This document shows positions 38,388 to 46,147 of a stretch of DNA of 64,000 nt, piece by piece; position 1 is the first letter of the stretch; each line of letters starts with the position of its first letter. This DNA is from Cauispirillum nitrogeniifigens. Its GTDB lineage: Bacteria; Pseudomonadota; Alphaproteobacteria; Rhodospirillales; Rhodospirillaceae. The stretch covers positions 255,849 through 319,848 of the forward strand of contig NZ_JBLOOT010000005.1 in NCBI RefSeq assembly GCF_049800675.1, read 5' to 3'. Position numbers and translations under genes: made by a program. The notes beneath the pieces were generated by a model. That model worked only from the letters and a program-made list of their open reading frames with translations. It made no database searches and was not told where the DNA came from.

Positions 38388-39440
38388 TTAGCGAAACAGC
38401 CCCAGCAGGGCGGCGAAAAGCGCGGGCCGGGTGTAGGCCAGGGCGGCCGCCGCCCCCGCCAGCACCACCAGCCCGACGGCCAGCGAGACGGCAGCGTCCC
38501 GGCGCAACCGGGTGATGACCACGTCTTCCCGGTGGTCGGAGACCAGCAGCGGGAAGACCCGGTTCTGACGAAAATCCTGGCGCAGGGTGTGCACCATCCT
38601 GGTGCCGGCCAGCGCCGCCCCCTCGGGGATACCCTCCAGGGCGCGCATGCGGGCCCGCCACTCCTCCTTGAGTGTCTCCCGCTCCGTGGCACCGGCGGCG
38701 CGGGCCAGTTCGGCCAGCGTGCGGGCCCAGGCCGGGGACGCCGCGCCGCCGCGCAGGACGCGGTCGGCCCAGTCGTCGTCAAACGGCGTGCGGTTGGACG
38801 GCACCGACTGGAAGAGGCCGATGGCATGGATGTCGGCGTCGAGCGGAAAGCGCTGCTCGGTGATGGTCTTGGTGCCGGGGGCGTGCAGGGCCGGCCGCAG
38901 GTCCGCCCGGAAGTGCCCGCCCAGGCCGTCCAGGCCGCCGCCGGTGACGGTGCGCGTGGTCGGGAAGCGGCTGGAAACGGTGGCCTCCGGCATGGCGAGC
39001 AGGCAGGTGCCGGTGCCATCGGCGACCGTCAGCCACTCGCCGCCCGACCACGCCCGGCCGATCGTCTCGACGCGCGCGTCCCGGCCGCGGCCGGTGGTCC
39101 GTTCCACGGTCAGGGACCAGAAGCCGCACTCCTCCCCCGACAGCGGCGCCGTCAGCGGCGCGTCCAGGGGAACGCGCACCTTCAGTTCGACCCGCCCCTG
39201 GGCGGCACCGCGAATGGTCGAGGTCGGCGTGTCGGCAACCGTCCGCGCCAGCCGGAACGCCTGTCCGGCCCCCAGCAGGAACAGCACGCTCACCGCCGTC
39301 AGGACGCCGACCACCAGCAGGTCGCCGACCCAGGACAGCACGACCATGACACCCAGGCCGATCAGCACCGGACGGCGGCGCCAGAACGGCTTCCCCCCGG
39401 CGCTCTCCCGACCGCCGGTGTCCCCGCTTCCCTTGTCCAC
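38388..39440 (-). CDS. Second GIDE-like membrane protein (LemA cassette)
   Basis: A 350-residue protein with two helices near residues 24-65 (VLIGLGVMVVLSWVGDLLVV region) and another at the C-terminus (about 320-348). AAQGRVELKVRVPLDAPLTA near residues 78-97, followed by PLSGEECGFW, aligns with the GIDE-like block of the gene at 36782-37774, so the two are distant paralogues flanking lemA. The start is GTG. A perfect 7-base-pair hairpin (39457-39474) and a run of nine C (39486-39494) lie in the 107-base gap that separates it from the LytTR regulator gene upstream. Confidence 0.7.
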   Translation of the reverse strand: MDKGSGDTGGRESAGGKPFWRRRPVLIGLGVMVVLSWVGDLLVVGVLTAVSVLFLLGAGQAFRLARTVADTPTSTIRGAAQGRVELKVRVPLDAPLTAPLSGEECGFWSLTVERTTGRGRDARVETIGRAWSGGEWLTVADGTGTCLLAMPEATVSSRFPTTRTVTGGGLDGLGGHFRADLRPALHAPGTKTITEQRFPLDADIHAIGLFQSVPSNRTPFDDDWADRVLRGGAASPAWARTLAELARAAGATERETLKEEWRARMRALEGIPEGAALAGTRMVHTLRQDFRQNRVFPLLVSDHREDVVITRLRRDAAVSLAVGLVVLAGAAAALAYTRPALFAALLGLFR

Positions 39441-39547
39441 CCCTCCACCCCCAAGGCCTTCCCTGCCGGGAAGGATAGACGGCGGCCCCCCCCCGCAACA
39501 ACCGCAAGCGTACTTTTTCCGTGTAAGAGCGTGTGGCGGAAGGAAGG

Positions 39548-40330
39548 CTACATCGCCCTGAAGCGGCGGGCCTGGGCGCGCGAGATGGGCACGCTGGCCC
39601 CGCCCGGACGGCGGATTTCCGCCCGCAGAGTGGACAGGCCGCCGGGGACCACGCGGGCGATGTAGCCGACGTTGACCAGATAGGAACGGTGGACCCGCCA
39701 GAAGACCCCGGCATCAAGCCGGGCCTCCAGGTCCTTCAGCGGGGTGCGGATCAGGAACTCGTGGGTCGCCGTCCACACCGAGGTGTACTTGTCCCGAGCC
39801 TCGAAATAGCAGATCTCCTCCACCGGGATGACGCGCAGCGCCGCCCCCTGCTGGGCGCGGACCCACCGCATCGGGCCGTCGCCCGTCCCGCGTCCCCAGT
39901 TGGACAGGCTTTCCAGGGAGGGCGCGGGATCGGTGGCCGCCGGGGCGCCCAGCCTCTCCTTCAGGCGGGCGACGGTGCGCCGCAGCCGTTCCGGGTCCAC
40001 CGGCTTGAGCAGGTAGTCGACCGCCGCCTGCTCGAACGCCTCCACGGCGAACCGCTCATAGGCGGTGACGAACACCACCAGGCACGGCCGCTCCAGGGCC
40101 GCCGCCACCTGCAAGCCGTCCAGGCCGGGCATGCGGATGTCGAGGAAGGCGACGTCCACGGTGGTGGCACGCAGCACCTCCAGCGCGGCCTCGCCGTCCG
40201 GGGCGACCGCCACCACCTCAAGTTCCGGCCACGCCTCGGCGAGCTGGCGACGCAAGGCATTGGCGGCATGCGCCTCGTCCTCGGCAATAAGGGCGCGGAC
40301 GGGGGCGAGGGCGCGGACGGGGGCACTCAT
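39548..40330 (-). CDS. LytTR-family response regulator
   Basis: A 260-residue DNA-binding response regulator of the AlgR/LytR/AgrA type. The receiver domain (about residues 10-125) has IAEDEAHAANAL, phospho-acceptor Asp in VAFLDIRMPGLDG, the conserved Thr in FVTAYERFAVEAF and Lys in YLLKPVDPERL. The LytTR domain (about 155-258) has EEICYFEARDKYTSVWTA and the ending VHRSYLVNVGYIARV. It overlaps the histidine kinase gene by 4 bases, so the two form a cognate pair. It probably controls the transport genes transcribed with it; the target sites were not found. Confidence 0.93.
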   Translation of the reverse strand: MSAPVRALAPVRALIAEDEAHAANALRRQLAEAWPELEVVAVAPDGEAALEVLRATTVDVAFLDIRMPGLDGLQVAAALERPCLVVFVTAYERFAVEAFEQAAVDYLLKPVDPERLRRTVARLKERLGAPAATDPAPSLESLSNWGRGTGDGPMRWVRAQQGAALRVIPVEEICYFEARDKYTSVWTATHEFLIRTPLKDLEARLDAGVFWRVHRSYLVNVGYIARVVPGGLSTLRAEIRRPGGASVPISRAQARRFRAM

Positions 40331-41313
40331 GCCGGGATATCCAGCGTCGCAACGGCGCCGCCGTCCGGCCCGGCCGCGAGGCGCAGGCCGCCCGCCGCGC
40401 CATGCAGCGCGCGCAGGCGGCTGCGCACGTTCTCCAGCCCGAAGCCGCCGCCCGGCATGGACGCCCCCACCCCCAGGCCGGTGTCGGACACGGCGATGCG
40501 CAGGTGCCCGCCGTCAAGCCGCACCGCGACGGTGATCGAAACCGGGCCGGGCTTGGGCTCCACGCCGTGCCTGACGGCGTTCTCCACCAGGGGCTGGAGC
40601 AGCATCAGGGGAAAGGCCCTGTCCTCCAGCGGCGCGGGGCAGTCGATGCGCCAGCTCATGCGCGGCCCGATGCGCATGGCACAGATCTCCAGGTAGGCGC
40701 GCACCAGCGCCAGCTCGTCGCCCAGCGTTCCGCCCCGGTCGGCGCGGCTCTGCGACAGGGTCGCCCGCAGATAGACCACCAGCCGGTCGAGCAGGGCGCG
40801 GGCCTGCGCCGCATCCGTGTCGACGAGGTCGGACAGAGTGGCCAGGGTGTTGAACAGGAAATGCGGCTCTATCTGCGCCTGGAGCATGCGCAGGCGCGCC
40901 TCCAGCTCGGCCCGCCCGGCCTCGCGCAGGTCGCGGGCCAGGCTGGTCCGGCGGCGGTTCAGGACGAACACCGTCGTCAGGATGGAGCCGAACAGCAGGC
41001 ATGCCACGACGACCTTGAGGACCACGGCGCCCGTCTGTGCCGGGCTCGTCGGTGCGATCACCGCCAGGGCGACGCCGACGCTGGGCACCGTGCCGGCGAC
41101 GATGGCCACGGCGAAGGCGGCCACGCGACGGGGCGCCGACCAGCGGCGGCCCAGGTGATGGGCGATCTCCGCCGCTGCGCAGATGAACACGCCGGCGCTC
41201 GCCGACAAGGCGATGTTGGCCGACAGCGGGGTGCCCACGCCGATCACGCTGACGAACATGCCGATGACCACGCCGATGGCCGCCGAGACGACGAGCGTGA
41301 CGGCCGGGGTCAC
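40327..41313 (-). CDS. LytS/YehU-type sensor histidine kinase
   Basis: A 328-residue inner-membrane kinase with four helices in the first 120 residues and no large periplasmic domain, so it senses within or near the membrane. The HisK_5-type phospho-His lies in LQAQIEPHFLFNTLATLSDL near residues 139-158. The ATPase domain shows LLQPLVENAVRHGVEP near 234-249, SDTGLGVG near 279 and GGGFGLENVRSRL near 291-303. The start is GTG, overlapping the LolA-like gene stop by 4 bases; the 3' end overlaps the LytTR regulator. The gene order says it monitors the envelope function served by the neighbouring transporter. Confidence 0.92.
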   Translation of the reverse strand: MTPAVTLVVSAAIGVVIGMFVSVIGVGTPLSANIALSASAGVFICAAAEIAHHLGRRWSAPRRVAAFAVAIVAGTVPSVGVALAVIAPTSPAQTGAVVLKVVVACLLFGSILTTVFVLNRRRTSLARDLREAGRAELEARLRMLQAQIEPHFLFNTLATLSDLVDTDAAQARALLDRLVVYLRATLSQSRADRGGTLGDELALVRAYLEICAMRIGPRMSWRIDCPAPLEDRAFPLMLLQPLVENAVRHGVEPKPGPVSITVAVRLDGGHLRIAVSDTGLGVGASMPGGGFGLENVRSRLRALHGAAGGLRLAAGPDGGAVATLDIPA

Positions 41314-42113
41314 GGAAACACCTCTGCCGTGAAGCCGCGCACGGTGAACATGCTGCGGGGCCGCCGGTCGTCGGCGACATCCCTGGTGTGCATCACCGTC
41401 ACCCGCCCGCCCCCCTCATCGTCCGCGAAGGCCACCACCCGCACCATGTCCCCCTGCGCCGTCGGCTGCGGCTGCGTGAACCAGCCGGTCTTCAGGCGTT
41501 TGCCACTGGTCAGGAAATAGTCGGCGCGAACGGGGGCCAAGTCCACCGCGCTGATCCATACCTCCAGACGCGGGTAGGTGGCCGTGGCGGTCAACGCCTC
41601 AAGACGCAGGAGGCGCAGGGGATGCCCCTCCAGCGGCCGGAAGGGCGCCCCGACCGCCCGGCCCACCGCCTCCAGCGGCGGCCGGACCAGCCCGCCGGGC
41701 ACCTCCTCCACCCCGGCCACACGGTAGCCCCCCGCCCAGTGGAGGCGGCCGACGTCGCCGGTGTTGGCCTGCCCCAGCAGCCGCTGCAACGGCGTGATGC
41801 GGATGGGGCGGGCGGTGGTGGGAATATGCAGCCACACCGCCTCGTCGGTCATCAGCACGCGGCGGCCCCGCTCGGCCGGGGACAGCATCTCGACCACCGA
41901 GTCCGAGGCATCGTTCAGGAACACCCGGTAGCCGTGTTCCTCCACCAGCGCCCCGGAGCGGGCGTCGATTTCCAGGACGTCGACCGTCACCCGCACGTCC
42001 TTGCGCGGCATGCGGTAGGCATCCACCCGCGCCAGCAGGTCGGGCGAGGGATCGGCCGCCACGGCCGGAAGGGCGACCACGAGGGCAAGCAGGAACAGGG
42101 CGAGCGGGCGCAT
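41310..42113 (-). CDS. LolA-like outer-membrane lipoprotein-sorting protein
   Basis: A 267-residue exported protein: signal peptide about residues 1-20 (ending AVAA). The mature part is beta-rich, with VRVTVDVLEIDARSGALVEE near 40-59, RRVLMTDEAVWLHIPTTARP near 83-102 and the closing RLEVWISAVDLAPVRADYFL near 195-214. This matches the LolA/LolB-like half-barrel proteins annotated as outer-membrane lipoprotein-sorting proteins, which sit beside FtsX-type permeases. It probably carries a hydrophobic cargo across the periplasm. The next gene upstream is the permease (10-base gap). Confidence 0.82.
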   Translation of the reverse strand: MRPLALFLLALVVALPAVAADPSPDLLARVDAYRMPRKDVRVTVDVLEIDARSGALVEEHGYRVFLNDASDSVVEMLSPAERGRRVLMTDEAVWLHIPTTARPIRITPLQRLLGQANTGDVGRLHWAGGYRVAGVEEVPGGLVRPPLEAVGRAVGAPFRPLEGHPLRLLRLEALTATATYPRLEVWISAVDLAPVRADYFLTSGKRLKTGWFTQPQPTAQGDMVRVVAFADDEGGGRVTVMHTRDVADDRRPRSMFTVRGFTAEVFP

Positions 42114-42123
42114 GGTGGACTCC

Positions 42124-43326
42124 TCAGCTACGGCGCAGGGCATCGACGACGCGCAGGCGTCCCAGGCGGGCCGTGGGCATCCAGGCGGCGGCGGCACCGG
42201 CCAGGGTCATGGCGGCCAGCACCCCGGCATAGGCGGTCGGATCGATCAGGATGATGAGCGGATAGGGCATGGAGCGCCCCGGCGGCGGCGGCATCTCGAT
42301 CCCCGCCAGGTTCACGGCCAGCGCCAGCCCGGCGGCGCACGCCAGGCCCACGACGCCGGCGAGGGCGCCGATCATGGCTCCTTCCAGGGCGAAGTTGACG
42401 CGGATCCGGGCGCGGTCGATGCCCAGGGCGAGCATGGTGCCCATTTCCTGGGTCCGCTCGCTCACGGCCATGAGCATGGTGTTGGTCGCCGACAGCACGA
42501 CCACCAGCAGGATGATCGCCCCCAGGACCGTGAAGAGGGTGCCATAGAGCGTCACCACCTGGGCATAGAAGGGCGCCAGATCCCGCCAGGTGTTCACCCG
42601 ATGCCCCGGAAAGGCCGCGCGCAGTCCGCCGGCCACCGCCGCAACCGCATCCTCGTCCCCCTCCCCCAGCACCACGACCAGCCGCGAGGCGCCGTGCGTG
42701 TTCATCAGGACCCGCGCCGCCGCCAGTCCGACCATCACTTGCCGGGCGTCCAGGTCGGGGATGCCGGTGGTGAAGGTCCCCGCCACGGTGGCGTCGATGG
42801 CGTTGAGGACGCCGTCCGCCGTCGTCGTCAGCAGGGTGACGGTGTCGCCGGGACCGACGGACAGCTTGGCCGCCAGACCGACGCCGAGGACGGCGTGGAA
42901 GCCCTCCCTGCCGTCGTCTTCCAGCGGCAGGCCGGCGCCGCGCACCACCGGCGCGAAGCTGGCCGACAGACGGCTCTCCTTGATCGGATCGACGCCGCTG
43001 CCCAGGGCGGCCACGGTCACGGCGCCGGTCGAGACCAGCCCCTCGAACACCAGGCGTCGCAGGGTGAAGCGCACCTCCGGGCGTTCAGCGGCGGCGCGTT
43101 CCAGCGCCACGAGGGCGTCGGGCGCGATGATCGCCGCCCCCTCGCCCACCTGAAGATGGCCCAGGCCGCCGCGGATGGTGCTCTCCCGCAGGCCCTGGAA
43201 ACTCGCCAGGATGAAGCCGATGGCGGTCAGCAGGGCCAGCGCCCCCACCGCCATCACCGAAACGGCCAGCAGGCTGCGCCGGCTGTTGCGCCAGACGTTG
43301 CGCCAGCTCAGGGCCAGCCACTTCAT
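42124..43326 (-). CDS. FtsX/MacB-type ABC transporter permease
   Basis: A 400-residue permease with the MacB/LolC/E topology: one helix near residues 18-40, a periplasmic domain of about 220 residues (includes GLGHLQVGEGAAIIAPDALV near 55-74), then three helices in the last 140 residues (LFTVLGAIILLVVVLSATNT near 260-279, and two near 310-385). Such transporters do not pass substrates through the membrane; they use ATP to extract lipids or move periplasmic cargo. The ATG overlaps the ATPase gene stop by 4 bases. It pairs with the LolD-like ATPase just upstream. Confidence 0.92.
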   Translation of the reverse strand: MKWLALSWRNVWRNSRRSLLAVSVMAVGALALLTAIGFILASFQGLRESTIRGGLGHLQVGEGAAIIAPDALVALERAAAERPEVRFTLRRLVFEGLVSTGAVTVAALGSGVDPIKESRLSASFAPVVRGAGLPLEDDGREGFHAVLGVGLAAKLSVGPGDTVTLLTTTADGVLNAIDATVAGTFTTGIPDLDARQVMVGLAAARVLMNTHGASRLVVVLGEGDEDAVAAVAGGLRAAFPGHRVNTWRDLAPFYAQVVTLYGTLFTVLGAIILLVVVLSATNTMLMAVSERTQEMGTMLALGIDRARIRVNFALEGAMIGALAGVVGLACAAGLALAVNLAGIEMPPPPGRSMPYPLIILIDPTAYAGVLAAMTLAGAAAAWMPTARLGRLRVVDALRRS

Positions 43327-43988
43327 GCCGGCACCGCGCGGCGCACGACGGCGCCGTCCTCAAGGTCGATGCGGCGGTCGGCATGGCCCATGACGCGGGC
43401 GTCGTGGGTGGAAAAGATGAAGGTCGTCCCCAGGGTGGCGTTGAGGGAGCGCATCAACGCCATGATGTCCTCGGCGGTGCGGCCGTCGAGGTTGGCCGTG
43501 GGCTCGTCGGCGAAGACCACCACCGGCCCGCCGACCAACGCGCGGGCCACCGCCACCCGTTGCTGCTGGCCGCCCGACAGGGCCGCCGGGCGGTGGTGGG
43601 CGCGGTCGCCCAGGCCCACCCGCGCCAGCATGTCGGCCGCCCGGCGCCGCCGCTCGCCGGCCGGCAGGCGGCGCGGCCACAGCGGCATCTCCACGTTCTC
43701 CAGGGCCGACAGCACCGGAATGAGGTTGAAGGACTGGAAGATGAAGCCGACGTCGGCGCCCAGGCGGCCGCAGCCCGGACGGCCGGCGAAGAACACCTCC
43801 CCCGCGTCGGGCGCATCCAGGCCGGCCAGGATGTGCAGCAGCGTCGACTTGCCGCTGCCCGACGGGCCGCACAGGGCGACGAAGCCCCCCGCTGCGATGT
43901 CCAGGGAAACCTCGTGCAGCGCCACCACCGGACGGTCGCCCAGGCGGAAGGTCCGGGTCAGGCCCCGCGCGCCGATGCTCGCCGCCAT
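43323..43988 (-). CDS. LolD/MacB-type ABC transporter ATPase
   Basis: A 221-residue cytoplasmic ATPase. Walker A is GPSGSGKST near residues 40-48, the Q-loop is in FIFQSFNLIPVLSALENVEM near 81-100, the ABC signature is LSGGQQQR near 136-143, and Walker B is VVFADEPTANLDG near 156-168, followed by the His switch in FSTHD. ENVEMPL and the NLD sequence after Walker B are typical of the LolD/MacB/FtsE clade. It is coupled to the permease gene by a 4-base overlap. One base separates it from the small periplasmic protein gene upstream. Confidence 0.95.
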   Translation of the reverse strand: MAASIGARGLTRTFRLGDRPVVALHEVSLDIAAGGFVALCGPSGSGKSTLLHILAGLDAPDAGEVFFAGRPGCGRLGADVGFIFQSFNLIPVLSALENVEMPLWPRRLPAGERRRRAADMLARVGLGDRAHHRPAALSGGQQQRVAVARALVGGPVVVFADEPTANLDGRTAEDIMALMRSLNATLGTTFIFSTHDARVMGHADRRIDLEDGAVVRRAVPA

Positions 43989-43989
43989 C

Positions 43990-44622
43990 TCAGCGTTCCT
44001 CCGTCCACAGGGCATCGGCGACGGCACGGTCCTCCGCCCGCGCCAGGGACAACAGCGCGTCGGCCTCGGCGGCATCGCGGGGGGCGGCGAAGACGGCCAG
44101 CCAGGCGTAGACCTTGGCCTTGGTGGCCGCCGGCACGGCGTGGAAGGACGGCAGGCCCCTGGCCCGCGAGAGGTCGCGTTCGGCCATGGCGCGGCGCCCG
44201 AAGGCTTTGGGCACGGCGGCATTGGTCAGCCCGCTGACCAGCAGGACGTCCAGGCGTCCGTCGTGGTCGGCCGTGACCTCCGCGTGGTCGAGATGCTCCA
44301 CCGCGTCATCGAGCAGCTCCAGCCCCTGGGTGACGTGGTTCAGCTTGGTGAAGGGAAAGAAGGAGTCGCGCGCCATCATCGCCCGGACGCTGCCCAGATA
44401 GGCCGTCGCCACCGGCTGCGCCGGGTGGTCCTCCAGGTAGGCTTCGATCACCGCCCTGGCCTGCTCGGGGTCGGCAGTGCCGTCGCGGGCCTGGGCATAG
44501 ACCTCGCGGACCGTCTGGAAGGGGGGAGATGCCTGGGCGTGGGCCGGGGCTTGGGCCTGGGCCGGGAGGGCGGTGCCGGCGATCAGGAGGCACAGGAACG
44601 CCAGGGTGCAGGATCGGATCAC
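43990..44622 (-). CDS. Small periplasmic protein of the transporter operon
   Basis: A 210-residue exported protein with a signal peptide (about residues 1-23, ending AQAQ). The mature part is alpha-helical with TPR-like spacing: ARAVIEAYLEDHPAQPVATA near residues 55-74, then YLGSVRAMMARDSFFPFTKL near 75-94, and LLSLARAEDRAVADALW near 190-206. No family is recognised with certainty. Its place between the outer-membrane barrel gene and the ATPase gene, with a 1-base gap to the latter, makes it a likely periplasmic or membrane adaptor of the same system. Confidence 0.75.
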   Translation of the reverse strand: MIRSCTLAFLCLLIAGTALPAQAQAPAHAQASPPFQTVREVYAQARDGTADPEQARAVIEAYLEDHPAQPVATAYLGSVRAMMARDSFFPFTKLNHVTQGLELLDDAVEHLDHAEVTADHDGRLDVLLVSGLTNAAVPKAFGRRAMAERDLSRARGLPSFHAVPAATKAKVYAWLAVFAAPRDAAEADALLSLARAEDRAVADALWTEER

Positions 44623-44634
44623 GGCAGGCTCCTT

Positions 44635-44691
44635 CTCTAGAAGGTGATGCTGGCTCTAGAAGGTGATGCTGGCTCTAGAAGGTGATGCTGG
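44635..44691. repeat. Three perfect 19-base tandem repeats over the stop codon of the barrel gene
   Basis: CTCTAGAAGGTGATGCTGG occurs three times without change (44635-44653, 44654-44672, 44673-44691). Each copy, read on the minus strand, carries the last codons and the TAG stop of the outer-membrane protein gene (SITF then stop). The first copy stops translation, so the others add nothing to the protein. The 19-base unit is not a multiple of three. Confidence 0.95.
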
Positions 44692-45928
44692 TGGCGAGAG
44701 TGACTGCGCCGGCGGCGGGAACCTCGCCGAATTCGCTGCCGGGCCGCCCGGCGGTGGCGCTGGCGTCAAACCACAGCCGCGCCCTGGCGTGCACGGGAAC
44801 GGTCAGCCGCAGACCGAACGCGGTGGAGAGGTCCACCGCGTTGACCAAGGCCCGGACTTCCCCGTCCCAGCCCTCGAACGGCCGCGACAGGCGCACGAAG
44901 GCGTAGTCCCGCATGGCGCCATCCGGGGACAGGAGCCGGGCATCGTGGCGCAGGTTCCCCGCAACGCCCTCCGGCGGAACGCCGAGAGCGGCGCCGGAGG
45001 CGTGGAAGCGGGCCAGCGACCGCAGTTGCCCCCACTCCCGGCGCGACAGCCTGGCGCCGTCGTGGAGCCATTCGGCGAGGACATTCAGGCCGGAGGCGTG
45101 CGTCCACTGGCCGCCGACGACCCAGCGCGCATACAGGCGGCCGCTGTCGCGCCGCCATGGGCCGACCGGGTCCTCCCCCGGCCCGAAGAAGGCCGGCCGG
45201 TCGTCGACGAGCGAGCGGTGGACGGGATGGACGCTCCCCTGACGGACGAAGGCCGACCCGTGCAGTTCCAGCGCCGCGCCGACCACCGAGGAAAAGCCGC
45301 CCCCGATGCCCGGCGGCTGCGTCTCCGGCTTCTGCGCCACGCCCAGCAGGCGGGTCGGGCCGATCTGGCGCTCCGCCAGGGCGATGAGTTGAAGCTGCGT
45401 CACCTCGGCCTGGCGGTCGTCGGCGACGATCAGGCTGAAGGCGGCGTTCCCCGTGGAGTAGTCGAGGGCGGCGAGAACGGAGTGCTCGCGCTCGTGGAGG
45501 CGATCCTCAAGATCGCCCAGGCGCCGCGACTGGCCGAGAACGTCCAGCGGCTGCGCGGCGTAGCCGACATCCCAGCCGCGCGGGGTCTTGCCGACGGTGA
45601 CGCTCCACGCGTCATCAAGAGGAACCGAGCGCGACAACCGCGTCAGGCGCAGGGCGCGGCGGTCGTCGCCCCCCTCGCGCCCGGACTGGCGGCCGGTGAC
45701 TTCCCACGCGGCACCGGCAACGCTGCCGCCGCAGACCGCGACCGCCGTGGCCCAGGCGCCATCCTCGGCCAGCCCCGGAACCGGCACCAGGGCGCTCCGC
45801 CGCTCCGCCGCCAGGGTGGCCGCCCCGACGACCTCGCAGCCGTCCACCGGCGCGGCGGGAGCCGACGTCGACGGCACCAGGACGGCGAGGGCTATGGCGG
45901 CAAGGGCGGCGCGGCGGGACATGGGCAT
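44675..45928 (-). CDS. Predicted outer-membrane beta-barrel protein
   Basis: A 417-residue exported protein: signal peptide about residues 1-26 (ending PAAP). The sequence alternates short polar and aromatic stretches typical of transmembrane beta strands (LYARWVVGGQWTHASGLNVL near residues 265-284, YAFVRLSRPFEGWDGEVRAL near 342-361). It ends in Phe (TSITF), the usual BAM-recognised C-terminal signature of outer-membrane barrels. No family is recognised. It is the first gene of the seven-gene run with the LolD-like/FtsX-like transporter, LolA-like carrier and LytS/LytTR pair, so it is the likely outer-membrane acceptor or exit. Confidence 0.75.
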   Translation of the reverse strand: MPMSRRAALAAIALAVLVPSTSAPAAPVDGCEVVGAATLAAERRSALVPVPGLAEDGAWATAVAVCGGSVAGAAWEVTGRQSGREGGDDRRALRLTRLSRSVPLDDAWSVTVGKTPRGWDVGYAAQPLDVLGQSRRLGDLEDRLHEREHSVLAALDYSTGNAAFSLIVADDRQAEVTQLQLIALAERQIGPTRLLGVAQKPETQPPGIGGGFSSVVGAALELHGSAFVRQGSVHPVHRSLVDDRPAFFGPGEDPVGPWRRDSGRLYARWVVGGQWTHASGLNVLAEWLHDGARLSRREWGQLRSLARFHASGAALGVPPEGVAGNLRHDARLLSPDGAMRDYAFVRLSRPFEGWDGEVRALVNAVDLSTAFGLRLTVPVHARARLWFDASATAGRPGSEFGEVPAAGAVTLATSITF

Positions 45929-46077
45929 CCAGGGCTTGGCTCAAGGGGAAGCCCTTTATCGCCAAGACCTGGGTCGCCGGGCCACGCCCGGGCGACGAAC
46001 CGTCGAAAGGAGGGGATGAATGGTCGCCGCGCACGGGCCCGGGCGCACCGGCGCGCCGTCACGCACCACAGCCGCTC

Positions 46078-46104
46078 CCCAGGCGGGATTGCCTCCCGCC
46101 TGGG
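46078..46104 (-). terminator. Strong stem-loop downstream of nadC
   Basis: CCCAGGCGGG (46078-46087) pairs perfectly with CCCGCCTGGG (46095-46104) over 10 base pairs around a 7-base loop. It lies about 45 bases after the nadC stop. No T-run follows on the minus strand, so a non-canonical or Rho-assisted end is likely. An imperfect second hairpin lies at 45973-45996; together they occupy the gap 45929-46147, which must also hold the promoter of the barrel-protein operon. Confidence 0.5.
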
Positions 46105-46147
46105 AAAGAATGGGGCCGCTTTTTCGCCTGCCAGCCAGACACCGCCC

